A DNA stretch of 64,000 nucleotides from Variovorax sp. SG517 (GTDB lineage: Bacteria; Pseudomonadota; Gammaproteobacteria; Burkholderiales; Burkholderiaceae_C), in assembly GCF_013376045.1 (NCBI RefSeq), contig NZ_JABMJG010000003.1, forward strand, positions 1-64,000. Direction: 5' to 3'. The position numbers were made by a program, and so were the translations under genes. The notes beneath the pieces were generated by a model, which made no database searches, was not told the DNA's origin, and worked only from the letters and a program-made list of their open reading frames with translations. Positions 10,697 through 18,537 of the stretch are shown one piece after another. The number at the start of each line of letters is the position of its first letter. The first letter of the stretch is position 1.

Positions 10697-12964
10697 TCAG
10701 CGCCGGGTGTTCTTCGCCACCACGCCCGCGCCGCGCACTTCCAGCCTGCGCTGGTCGACCACCTTGCCGCTCGCGTCCACCAACTCGATCACGTGCCGTC
10801 CCGGCCAGGGAAACCATTGCACGCTGTTGCCGCGCGCCAGCGGCTTGCCGTCGATGCGCCACTGCACGCCGCGGCCTTCGGAGTCGAAGCGCACGCGCTG
10901 GCGCTGCGGCGGGATGTCGGGGTCGAGCGCGATGATGGTGCCGTCGGCCGGCGCGGTGATGCGCGCGGAGCCGGAGGCATCGGTCGCCATGCCGGTGTCC
11001 AGCGCGAAGAGCGGCTGCTCCGTGCCCTGCAGGAACCATTCGCTGCGCGCCGCTTCCAGCGGGTTGCCGTCCGCGCCGGGTCCGAAGCTCACGCGCGCCT
11101 CGACAACACCCGGCGGCGGCGCGGGCGCGCGGCTCGGTTCGCGCGCGTGCAGGAAGCGCATCACCTCGGCCCACACCGGCGCGGCGCCGCTGGTGCCGCT
11201 CACGTCCCACATCGATTCGCCGCTGGCGTTGCCCACCCACACGCCCACCGTGTAGCGCTGCGACCAGCCCACGGCCCAGTTGTCGCGCATGTCCTTGCTG
11301 GTGCCGGTCTTCACGGCGGTCCAGAAGCGGGTGGAAAGAATGCTGTCGAGCCCGAAGGTGCGCGTGCGGGCGTTGGGGTCGGAAAGGATGTCGCCGACGA
11401 TGAAGGCGGCGCGCGGGTCGAGCAGCGGCGCGGGCGCGGCCGGCGCGCTCTTCGGTTTCTCCGCGGGCCTCGGCATCAGCGTCGTCGTCGCGTAGCGGCC
11501 GCCGTTGGCCAGCATGCGGTAGGCGTTGGTGAGCGACAGCAGCGACACCTCGGCGCTGCCGAGCGCGAGGCTGTAGCCGTAGTAGTCGCCGCTCTCGCGC
11601 AGCGGCAGGCCGGCGGCGCGCAGCTCGCGCGCGAAGGCCTCGGGCGACACCATCACCAGCGTGCGCACGGCGGGCACGTTGAGCGAGGCCGCCAGCGCGG
11701 TGCGCGCCGACACCGGGCCCTTGAAGCGGCGGTCGTAGTTCTGCGGAATGTAGAGGCCGCTGGCGGTGCTGATCTGCGCCGACGAGTCCTCGATCAGCGA
11801 GGCCGCCGTGATGCGCTTCTCGGCGATCGCCTGGGCGTAGAGCAGGGGCTTGAGCGTGGAGCCGGGCTGGCGCAGCGCGGTGACGCCGTCGACCTCGGCG
11901 GCCTGGCTCAGCGGACCGGAGGAGCCGACCCAGGCGAGCACCTCGCCCGTCGCGTTGTCGAGCACGACGAGGGCGCCGTCTTCCACGTGGCGGTCGCGTA
12001 GCTCGCGCAGGTGGCGCTGCAGGGTGTCGAGCGAAAAGCGCTGCAGCGATGCGCGCAGGGTGGTGCGCACGCCGGGCTCCTTCTCCTTGCCTTTCGAGGA
12101 AGTCGTCGTGGCGGCGGCAACGGGCGCCGCCCCCGCGTTCGCATCCCTCAGCTCGCGCAGCACGCGCCGCGCGGCATGCGGCGCGATCCCTTCGTTGGGC
12201 TCGAAGGCGCGCCGCTGCACCGCCGCGCTGGTGAACATGTCGAGCGCCTCGCAATCGGTCTTCTGCTGCGGTTCCATCGTGCGCAGCACTTCGCAGGCGC
12301 GCTGCGCCACCACGGCCGGCTTGGCGTTGGGCGCGCGCACCAGCGCCGCCGCCACGCTGGCCTCGCGCGCGTCGAGGCCGCTGGGCGCCTTGCCGAAGAG
12401 CGTGCGCGAGAGCGCGTCGATGCCGACGATCTCGCCGCGGAACGGCACGGTGTTGAGGTACGCCTCCAGGATCTGGTCCTTGCGCCAGTTGCGCTCCAGC
12501 TGAGCGGCCGCCACCGTCTGCCCGATCTTCTGCGTGAAGCTGCGACCGCCCGAGCTGCGGCGCAGCTCCTCGTCGAGCAGGCCCGACAGCTGCATGGTGA
12601 TGGTCGAGGCGCCGCGCGTGCGCGTGTTCCAGAGGTTGCCCCAGGCGGCGGCGGAGACGGCGCGCCAGTCGATGCCGCTGTGCTCGTAGAAGCGCTTGTC
12701 CTCGCTCAGCACCATGGCCGTGCGCAGCGCGGGCGACACGTCGGCCAGCGCGGTCCACTGGCCGCGCCGCACCGTGGGGTCGGTGCGCACGCGCTGCAGC
12801 AGCTCGCCGTTGCGGTCGAGCACGGCGGTGTCGGAGGAGCGGAAGTCGCGCTTCACTTCCTCGAAGCTCACCACGGCCCGGGCCGGAAGCGACCATGCCG
12901 CGACGATCAGCAGGGCTGCTAGGGTCTTGCGGGACAAGGCGAGGGCGAAGGGCGCGGACTGCAT
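10697..12964 (-). CDS. pbpC: Penicillin-binding protein 1C (bifunctional glycosyltransferase/transpeptidase-type)
   Basis: A 755-residue periplasmic cell-wall enzyme anchored by an N-terminal hydrophobic segment. The glycosyltransferase-51 domain shows SEDKRFYEHSGIDW and RGASTITMQLSGLL; the transpeptidase domain shows the SxxK box in GSTLKPL, SLN and KTGTSKDMRDNWAVG. The C-terminal 90 residues resemble the BiPBP_C beta domain of PBP1C. PBP1C makes glycan strands and in E. coli is encoded next to the thioester alpha-2-macroglobulin, which is thought to guard the periplasm when the envelope is breached. Here that partner lies about 14 kb upstream on the same strand. ATG 12964 is chosen; a GTG at 12982 is the alternative. 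Confidence 0.93.
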   Translation of the reverse strand: MQSAPFALALSRKTLAALLIVAAWSLPARAVVSFEEVKRDFRSSDTAVLDRNGELLQRVRTDPTVRRGQWTALADVSPALRTAMVLSEDKRFYEHSGIDWRAVSAAAWGNLWNTRTRGASTITMQLSGLLDEELRRSSGGRSFTQKIGQTVAAAQLERNWRKDQILEAYLNTVPFRGEIVGIDALSRTLFGKAPSGLDAREASVAAALVRAPNAKPAVVAQRACEVLRTMEPQQKTDCEALDMFTSAAVQRRAFEPNEGIAPHAARRVLRELRDANAGAAPVAAATTTSSKGKEKEPGVRTTLRASLQRFSLDTLQRHLRELRDRHVEDGALVVLDNATGEVLAWVGSSGPLSQAAEVDGVTALRQPGSTLKPLLYAQAIAEKRITAASLIEDSSAQISTASGLYIPQNYDRRFKGPVSARTALAASLNVPAVRTLVMVSPEAFARELRAAGLPLRESGDYYGYSLALGSAEVSLLSLTNAYRMLANGGRYATTTLMPRPAEKPKSAPAAPAPLLDPRAAFIVGDILSDPNARTRTFGLDSILSTRFWTAVKTGTSKDMRDNWAVGWSQRYTVGVWVGNASGESMWDVSGTSGAAPVWAEVMRFLHAREPSRAPAPPPGVVEARVSFGPGADGNPLEAARSEWFLQGTEQPLFALDTGMATDASGSARITAPADGTIIALDPDIPPQRQRVRFDSEGRGVQWRIDGKPLARGNSVQWFPWPGRHVIELVDASGKVVDQRRLEVRGAGVVAKNTRR

Positions 12965-13246
12965 CGGAGAAGAAGGGAACACCGGTATCCAGAAGCAAAA
13001 GCGTGGGTGCCGGCATTCTCTCTCGGCGATGCACCACGGGAACCCCGCCTACCGCGCAATGCGCCGCCGGCCGCCTCGTGCCGGCGCCGCAGAGGGCCAG
13101 AGTTCAAGCCCGGGACCACATCCGGTAACGAACTTCACGCGAGGGCTTCAATGCGGAAACCCGGCGCGTACCGGCGTGGCCTTCAATGCAATACCGGCTC
13201 GCAGGAGGCGAACCCCGGTTTCACAAACATTCCAAGGAGAACTCGC

Positions 13247-13459
13247 ATGACGAAGACATTGGCGATCCTGTTGGCCGCATCGGCCATCCTGGCCGGCTGC
13301 GTGGTCGCACCCTACGACCGCCCGCCGCCGCCGCGCCCGCACTATGGCTACGGCGACCGCGACCGCGACGGCGTGCCCAACCGCTACGACCGTGACCGTG
13401 ACGGCGACGGCGTTCCGAACCGCTACGACCGCAATCCCAACAACCCCTACCGCAACTGA
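13247..13459 (+). CDS. Small lipoprotein with thrombospondin-type-3-like calcium motifs
   Basis: A 70-residue exported lipoprotein. The lipobox LAGC places the lipidated cysteine at residue 17. After a Pro-rich stretch come two repeats of the form DRDRDG(DG)VPNRYDR; these DxDxDG loops are the calcium-binding signature of thrombospondin type 3 repeats. It is too short to fold as a full TSP3 array and may serve as a surface metal-binding tag. AAGGAGA at 13234-13240 is a strong ribosome site for the ATG at 13247. The gene is followed closely by a strong terminator and appears monocistronic. Confidence 0.8.
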   Translation: MTKTLAILLAASAILAGCVVAPYDRPPPPRPHYGYGDRDRDGVPNRYDRDRDGDGVPNRYDRNPNNPYRN

Positions 13460-13480
13460 TCTGCAGCTGATTCGCGGAAC

Positions 13481-13525
13481 AACGAAAAAGGCCGCGAAGC
13501 GCAATGCTTCGCGGCCTTTTTCGTT
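13481..13525. terminator. Bidirectional intrinsic terminator
   Basis: A perfect 20-bp inverted repeat (13481-13500 with 13506-13525) with a 5-nt loop. The stem holds GGCCGCGAAGC flanked by A-run on one side and T-run on the other, so it works in both directions. It separates the small lipoprotein gene from the convergent LysE gene. Confidence 0.92.
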
Positions 13526-13539
13526 TTGGGGGGCGGAGC

Positions 13540-14166
13540 TCAGCCCGGCCGGCGCGCCATCAGCGCCCAGACGCCGGCCGCGCTCAGCAGCGATCCGCCC
13601 GCGAAGTTGAAGCGCCGCTGGGCGCGCGGCGAAGACAGCAGCCTGCGCGCCGATCCCGCGAACACCGCGTAGAGCGTGGCGTTGGTCGCTGCCAGCACCA
13701 CGAAGGTGACGGCCAGCACCCAGAGCTGGCGCGTCACGTCGGCCGCCGGGCTGATGAACTGCGGCAGGAAGGCCACGAAGAACACGATGCCCTTGGGATT
13801 CAGCGCGGTCACCAGGTACGTGTTGGCGAACAGGCGCAGCCGCGAGGCGGGCGCGGCCGGCGCAGCGATCTCGGACGACGAGATGCCCGCGCGCAGCAGC
13901 TTCACGCCGAGGTACAGCAGGTACAGCCCGCCCACCCACTTCACCACCGTGAACCAGAAGGCGGAGGTGGCGAGCAGCGCGCCCAGCCCCAGCAGCGACA
14001 CCACCAGCGCGGTGGAGTCGCCCAGCGCCACGGCGGCCACCAGCGGCAGGTTGGCGCGGCGCCCGTGCGACATCGAATAGCTGATCACCGTGAGGATGGT
14101 CGGCCCCGGAATGATCAGCATGACGGCGGAGGCCGCGACGAAGGCGAGCCAGAGTTCGATGGGCAT
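13540..14166 (-). CDS. LysE/RhtB-family amino-acid exporter
   Basis: A 208-residue inner-membrane protein with about six hydrophobic helices. The IIPGPTILTVI segment near residue 20 is the family hallmark of LysE/RhtB translocators, which export amino acids such as lysine, homoserine, threonine or leucine. A cytosolic loop around residues 110-125 (SSEIAAPAAPASRL) is also usual. The ATG at 14166 starts the first helix; frame upstream of it belongs to the neighbouring GFA gene in another frame. The export substrate cannot be told from sequence. Confidence 0.9.
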   Translation of the reverse strand: MPIELWLAFVAASAVMLIIPGPTILTVISYSMSHGRRANLPLVAAVALGDSTALVVSLLGLGALLATSAFWFTVVKWVGGLYLLYLGVKLLRAGISSSEIAAPAAPASRLRLFANTYLVTALNPKGIVFFVAFLPQFISPAADVTRQLWVLAVTFVVLAATNATLYAVFAGSARRLLSSPRAQRRFNFAGGSLLSAAGVWALMARRPG

Positions 14167-14216
14167 GTGCTTTTGTCTCCAGATGGTGGTTGTTGCGGAA
14201 AGCGGTTCTTTCGTCG

Positions 14217-14618
14217 TCAGATGCCGATGGCCGTGCGCGCGACGTGCCAGGTGCCGCGGTGTCCGTCCACGTAGCTGATCGGCGAGCGGGCGAGGTCGTC
14301 GAGGTCCACGTCGTCCAGGCAGGTCACGTTCACGCCGTAGGCGTTCTCGCCGGTCTGGGGCGAGTGGCCCACGCCGAAGGAGCGCACGCTGCAATGCCTG
14401 CAGACGATGTAGTGGCTGTTGCGGGTGTCGAGCATTTGCTCGCTGAGTTCGGATTCCCCTTCGATCAGCCGGAAGGCGTCGGTCGCGACGATGGCGGGCC
14501 AGAAGCGGGTGCGGGTGCAGATCGCGCAGTTGCAGCGCAGCGTGCCAAGGCTCAGGTCGATGTCGGCCTCGAATCTCACGGCGCCGCAGTGGCAGCCTCC
14601 TGTATAGGTCTTTTTCAT
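14217..14618 (-). CDS. GFA-family protein (glutathione-dependent formaldehyde-activating-like fold)
   Basis: A 133-residue zinc-binding protein of the Gfa/CENP-V fold. The zinc ligands appear as CHCGAVRF near the start, CNCAIC about residue 32 and CRHC about residue 72. Despite the family name, most members do not have a proven role with glutathione and formaldehyde. It lies 50 bp upstream of the LysE gene on the same strand and could be co-transcribed. A second, different GFA protein is encoded at 50223-50624. Confidence 0.88.
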   Translation of the reverse strand: MKKTYTGGCHCGAVRFEADIDLSLGTLRCNCAICTRTRFWPAIVATDAFRLIEGESELSEQMLDTRNSHYIVCRHCSVRSFGVGHSPQTGENAYGVNVTCLDDVDLDDLARSPISYVDGHRGTWHVARTAIGI

Positions 14619-14723
14619 ACGCTCGGAATTCGCATGGTGGTGCTGGATGGCACCATATCAAAGGCGATGCCGCGGCGCTGCGCAGAGGTCATTGGCGGGG
14701 CTCGGTTCTCCCGCCGCATCCGA

Positions 14724-15002
14724 TCAGGCGGGGCCGCCGCCGAAGCGGATGGCGGCCCGGGCCTTGGCGCGCTCGGCCTCCACGGCGCGGTCGCGCGGCT
14801 CGGCCGTGGTGACCAGCGAGTCGATCAGCCGCGCCGCCGTGGCCGCCACCTCGTCGACCGCCCGGCCGAAGGCTTCCTCATTGGCCTTCGAGGGCACGCT
14901 GAAGCCGCTGAGCTTGCGCACGAACTGCAGCGCGGCGGCGCGGATTTCCTGCTCGGTGGCGGGCGGCTCGAAGTTGTAGAGGGTCTTGATGCTGCGGCAC
15001 AT
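14724..15002 (-). CDS. DUF2277 family protein
   Basis: A 92-residue cytosolic protein beginning MCRSIKTLYNFEPPATEQEI, which closely matches the start of the DUF2277 family. The conserved RKLSGF motif follows at about residue 29. Family function is unknown; members are about 90 residues, as here. It ends 57 bp before a GNAT acetyltransferase gene's stop on the same strand, so those two genes may be expressed together. Confidence 0.9.
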   Translation of the reverse strand: MCRSIKTLYNFEPPATEQEIRAAALQFVRKLSGFSVPSKANEEAFGRAVDEVAATAARLIDSLVTTAEPRDRAVEAERAKARAAIRFGGGPA

Positions 15003-15059
15003 GGAATCTCTCCGTTGCGTGGTCGGTCGCTGGTCGTTCCCCGGTCGTTCCGAAATCGT

Positions 15060-15647
15060 TCACGAGCGAAAAAGCCGCGCCTCCAGTTGCTGCCGCACTT
15101 GCGGCCACTCGTCGTCGATGATGCTGAAGCGCACCGAGTTGCGCTTGCGGCCGTCCGGCATGATGCGCTCGTTCCGCACGATGCCTTCCTGCTTCGCACC
15201 CAGCCGCAATATGGCGGCCCGCGATTTGGCATTGATCTCGTCGGTGGTGAGCTGCACGCGCACGCACTGCAGCTCCTCGAATGCGTAGCGCAGCATCAGC
15301 AGCTTGGCCTCTGTGTTGACGAAGGTCTTCTGCCACGAGGCCGAGATCCAGGTGCTGCCGATCTCCAGCTTGCGGTTGACGCGGTCGATCTTCCAGAAGC
15401 GCGTGGAGCCGATGACCTTGCCCGTCTCGCGCACCACGGTGGCGAAGGGCATCACCGTGCCGGCGTCGCGCCCCGCGAGAGCGTTGCCGATGTAGGCGCC
15501 GACCGTTTCGGCCGAAGGCACGACGGTGAAGGGCAGCTTCCAGAGCTCGCCGTCGGAGGCGGCCTCCACGAGCGCCGGCGCGTCGGATGCGAGGAGCGGG
15601 CGCAGCAGGAGACGGGGACCGGTCAGCGATGGTTGTGCGATCGACAT
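15060..15647 (-). CDS. GNAT-family N-acetyltransferase, RimJ/RimL type
   Basis: A 195-residue acyl-CoA-dependent acetyltransferase. The opening LTGPRLLLRPL and the later block INAKSRAAILRLGAKQEGIVRNE are typical of the RimJ/RimL-like GNATs (Acetyltransf_3) that modify protein N-termini or small amines. The ATG at 15647 begins the domain; the frame upstream is open but carries no recognisable sequence. DUF2277 follows 57 bp downstream on the same strand. The acceptor substrate is unknown. Confidence 0.85.
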   Translation of the reverse strand: MSIAQPSLTGPRLLLRPLLASDAPALVEAASDGELWKLPFTVVPSAETVGAYIGNALAGRDAGTVMPFATVVRETGKVIGSTRFWKIDRVNRKLEIGSTWISASWQKTFVNTEAKLLMLRYAFEELQCVRVQLTTDEINAKSRAAILRLGAKQEGIVRNERIMPDGRKRNSVRFSIIDDEWPQVRQQLEARLFRS

Positions 15648-15776
15648 GGGCCGCACGATAGCCGATGGACGGCCCCGCGCGCCGGACTGTTCCCACACGC
15701 ATCGGCACTTCCTTCCCACCGTCGGCGGCGCGTGCCGGCTGAACATGGGGCCGTGAACAAGCCAGGAGGCCCATCC

Positions 15777-16064
15777 ATGACTTCGAAGCAGCAGCAGCCA
15801 GAACAGAAATCAGAGCAATCGCCGGAATCGCCGGGCAAGTTCCCCTTTCCCACGTCCGGCGACCCCGAGAAGGGAAAGGCCGAGATCGCCAAACCCACGC
15901 CGCAGCCCTCCAGCGAGGAGGCCCTGGACAGCGGCGTGGAGGAGTCCTTTCCGGCCAGCGACCCGGTTTCCGTGACCGTGACGAAGGTGAAGCTTCCTTC
16001 TTCCGATGAGAAGGAGGACGCGGAAAAGAAGAAGGCTGGCAGGAACGCCGGCTCCAAGGGCTGA
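15777..16064 (+). CDS. Small hydrophilic protein with ESFPASDP motif
   Basis: A 95-residue, highly charged, probably disordered protein without signal peptide. The only conserved block is LDSGVEESFPASDPVSVTVT (about residues 52-71), a motif seen in many small proteobacterial proteins of unknown function, often near stress genes. The N-terminus is rich in Gln, Glu, Ser and Pro, the C-terminus in Lys and Glu (DEKEDAEKKKAG). AGGAGG at 15764-15769 is a strong ribosome site. It is the first gene of a forward cluster; the DUF3182 gene starts only 7 bp after its stop. Its function is not known. Confidence 0.8.
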   Translation: MTSKQQQPEQKSEQSPESPGKFPFPTSGDPEKGKAEIAKPTPQPSSEEALDSGVEESFPASDPVSVTVTKVKLPSSDEKEDAEKKKAGRNAGSKG

Positions 16065-16071
16065 AGCCGCC

Positions 16072-17292
16072 GTGCAAGCGCTCCCCCGAGACCAGGAAGG
16101 GGCCGGCCCCGTGGATGCCCCGGAAGAGGCCGGCCTTGCCCCGGGGCCATGCAGCGTCCTCACCTGGGACGTGGACCCGCGCGGCTACTGCAGCGAGCAC
16201 GAGCACGCCACCCGCGCCAACTACGGACAGCGGCTCGCGGCGCTGATGGACTGCGCCTTCGCCGGCGAATACGACGAATACGGCGGCGCCCGGCAAGCCG
16301 GCGGCTCTTCGGCGTCCCCGGCCTCGCGGCACTACTTCGTGCCCAGCGACACCCTTTCCGACCCCGTCCGTGCGCGGGCCATGGGCATCGCCGGCGTGGA
16401 CGACCTGTTCGGCGGCGTGGTGCCGCACGCCTTCGTCGCCACCAAGGTCATCTCCCATCCGCTGATCGACGACGGCAGCGCCGCCAGGCCGAAGGGCTGG
16501 TCGACCCGTTTTGCATCGGAGGTGGGCGAGGCGGTGTTGCCGGGCTACTCGTGCTTCTCCGCCGACGAGGCGGCGAGGGCGGGGCACGCGATGCTCGAAG
16601 CGGGCGCCGTGCGCCTCAAGCCGGTGACCGCGACCGGCGGGCGCGGGCAGATCGTGGCGGAGAGCGCCGGCGCGCTCGAAGCCAGCATCGGCGCCATGGA
16701 CCCGGCCGAGATCGCACGCACCGGCCTGGTCCTGGAAGCGAACCTCGAAGACCCGGTCACCTGGAGCGTCGGGCAGGTGCTCGTGGCGGGCATGGTCGTC
16801 AGCTACTGCGGCGTGCAGCGCACCACCGGCGACAACGCCGGCCAGGAGGTGTACGGCGGCTCCGACCTGATGATGGTGCGCGGCGATTTCGACGTGCTGA
16901 TCGCCGGCGTCGCGTCGCCCTCGCTGCGCCGCGCGATCGAACAGGCGCGGCGCTACCACCGCGCCGTGATCGACTGCTACCCCGGCTTCTTCGCCTCGCG
17001 CGTGAACTACGACGTCGCGCAGGGCGTCGATGGCCGGGGCGAGTGGCGCTCGGGCGTGCTGGAGCAGTCGTGGCGCGTGGGCGGCGCCACCGGCGCCGAG
17101 ATCGCGGGGCTCGAAGTGTTCCACCGCGACCCGGCGCGCGGCGAGGTGCGCGCCTCGTGCTTCGAGGTGTACGGCCCCTCCGTGCTGGTGCCCGCCGATG
17201 CCATCGTGGCCTACCAGGGGACCGACAGCCGGGTCGGGCCGTTGGTGAAGTACACCATCCTTCCCGAAGACCGCCATGCCGACGCGCCATAG
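16072..17292 (+). CDS. DUF3182 family protein, ATP-grasp-like
   Basis: About 406 residues, matching the DUF3182 family (function unassigned). The conserved landmarks are RLAALMDCAFAGEYDEYGG, HYFVPSDTL, VPHAFVATKVISHPL and LPGYSCFSADEAARAGHAML. The middle reads VRLKPVTATGGRGQIV ... GLVLEANLEDPVTWSVGQV, in which a lysine, a Gly-rich loop and a downstream Glu resemble the nucleotide-binding core of ATP-grasp ligases; this link is my inference. No ATG start exists in the right place. The candidate starts are GTG 16072 (7 bp after the previous stop) and GTG 16111, preceded by AGGAAGG. The 3' end overlaps the next gene by 17 bp. Confidence 0.78.
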   Translation: MQALPRDQEGAGPVDAPEEAGLAPGPCSVLTWDVDPRGYCSEHEHATRANYGQRLAALMDCAFAGEYDEYGGARQAGGSSASPASRHYFVPSDTLSDPVRARAMGIAGVDDLFGGVVPHAFVATKVISHPLIDDGSAARPKGWSTRFASEVGEAVLPGYSCFSADEAARAGHAMLEAGAVRLKPVTATGGRGQIVAESAGALEASIGAMDPAEIARTGLVLEANLEDPVTWSVGQVLVAGMVVSYCGVQRTTGDNAGQEVYGGSDLMMVRGDFDVLIAGVASPSLRRAIEQARRYHRAVIDCYPGFFASRVNYDVAQGVDGRGEWRSGVLEQSWRVGGATGAEIAGLEVFHRDPARGEVRASCFEVYGPSVLVPADAIVAYQGTDSRVGPLVKYTILPEDRHADAP

Positions 17293-18052
17293 CACCATCG
17301 ACATTCCGGTGGACGGCCAGCACATCGAGGGCACGCTGTTCGCGGCCTCGACGACGGTGCCCGGCGTGCTGCTGGTCCACGGCTGGGACGGCAGCCGGGA
17401 GCAGTACGCCAAGCGTGCGCACGAGCTCGCGGCGCTGGGCTGCGTGTGCCTGACCTTCGACCTGCGCGGCCACGCGCGCCACGCCGCGCAGCGCATGGAA
17501 GTGACCCGGGAGGACAATCTGCGCGACGTGCTGGCGGCCTACGACGCGCTGGTCGGCCACCCGGCGGTCGATCCGGAGGCGGTCGCCATCGTCGGCAGCA
17601 GCTACGGCGGCTACCTGGCCGCGTTGGTCACCGCCATGCGGCCGGTGCGCTGGCTGGCGCTGCGCGCGCCGGCGCTCTACCGCGACGGCGAGTGGGACAC
17701 GCCCAAGGGGCAGCTCAGCCGCTCCGACCTCGTCGCCTACCGCCGCTCGCTGGTCGGCCCCAAGGACAACCGCGCGCTGGCCGCCTGCGCGGACTTCGCC
17801 GGCGACGTGCTCATCGTGGAATCGGAGCACGACCAGATCGTGCCGCACCCGGTGGTCGAGAACTACCTGGGCGCCTTCAAGCGCGTGAAGTCGGTGACCT
17901 ACCGGGTGCTTTCCGGCGCGGACCACGCGCTGTCGAAACAGGAGTGGCGCCAGGCCTACGGCTCGCTGCTGGTGTCGTGGGTCACCGAGATGACGCTGGG
18001 CGCCAAGGCCACGGCCACCCTCACCAAGCCGCTGGCCAGCACCATCGCCTGA
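17276..18052 (+). CDS. Alpha/beta hydrolase, dienelactone-hydrolase-like / S9-like
   Basis: A 258-residue cytosolic serine hydrolase. LLVHGWDGSREQY near residue 27 gives the oxyanion-hole HG; GSSYGGY places the nucleophile at about residue 106; an aspartate lies in ESEHDQIVPH and a histidine in SGADHALS, giving a full triad. GxSYGGY elbows are typical of S9 peptidase-like and acyl-hydrolase proteins. It overlaps the DUF3182 gene by 17 bp, so translation of the two is coupled and a shared pathway is likely. Substrate unknown. Confidence 0.88.
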   Translation: MPTRHSTIDIPVDGQHIEGTLFAASTTVPGVLLVHGWDGSREQYAKRAHELAALGCVCLTFDLRGHARHAAQRMEVTREDNLRDVLAAYDALVGHPAVDPEAVAIVGSSYGGYLAALVTAMRPVRWLALRAPALYRDGEWDTPKGQLSRSDLVAYRRSLVGPKDNRALAACADFAGDVLIVESEHDQIVPHPVVENYLGAFKRVKSVTYRVLSGADHALSKQEWRQAYGSLLVSWVTEMTLGAKATATLTKPLASTIA

Positions 18053-18132
18053 GAGACGACGCCGCGGGGCGGCGATCTCCCACAGCCTGTCGCGGCGCCC
18101 GGGCGGAGAACGAACGCGAAAGGACACCCACC

Positions 18133-18525
18133 ATGTCGAACACCAACATCGAAGAAGCAGCGGAACGCGGCACCGGGGCCACCGGGTCCGCAGCGGATGC
18201 CGGCCGCCTCAACCGCTGCATCGCGCTGTGCAATGCCTGCGCCGTGGCATGCGAACGCTGCGCGTCGGCGTGCATCGCCGAAGGGGCGGGCGCGCGCATG
18301 GCCCGCTGCGTGCTGCTGGACCTGGACTGCGCGGCGATCTGCACCGCTGCCGCCGGCATCATGGCAAGGAACAGCGAGAACGCTGGCCTCATCTGCAGCC
18401 TGTGCGCCGACATCTGCAGGCTCTGTGCCGCGGAATGCGCCAGCCATTCGCAGCCGCACTGCAGCCGCTGCGCGGAGGCCTGCAACCAGTGCGAAGCCGA
18501 ATGCCAGCGCATGGCCACGGCTTGA
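18133..18525 (+). CDS. Four-helix-bundle copper-storage protein, cytosolic Csp3 type
   Basis: A 130-residue protein with 19 cysteines, most arranged as CxxxCxxC-type repeats along amphipathic helices (for example CIALCNACAVACERCASAC). This is the pattern of the Csp four-helix-bundle family (DUF326-like), which fills the core of the bundle with Cu(I)-thiolates. There is no signal peptide, unlike the Tat-exported Csp1, so it fits the cytosolic Csp3 type that sequesters copper inside the cell. AGGA at 18121-18124 supports the ATG at 18133. It is the last gene of the forward cluster, 80 bp after the hydrolase. Confidence 0.88.
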   Translation: MSNTNIEEAAERGTGATGSAADAGRLNRCIALCNACAVACERCASACIAEGAGARMARCVLLDLDCAAICTAAAGIMARNSENAGLICSLCADICRLCAAECASHSQPHCSRCAEACNQCEAECQRMATA

Positions 18526-18537
18526 GCGGATCGGCCG

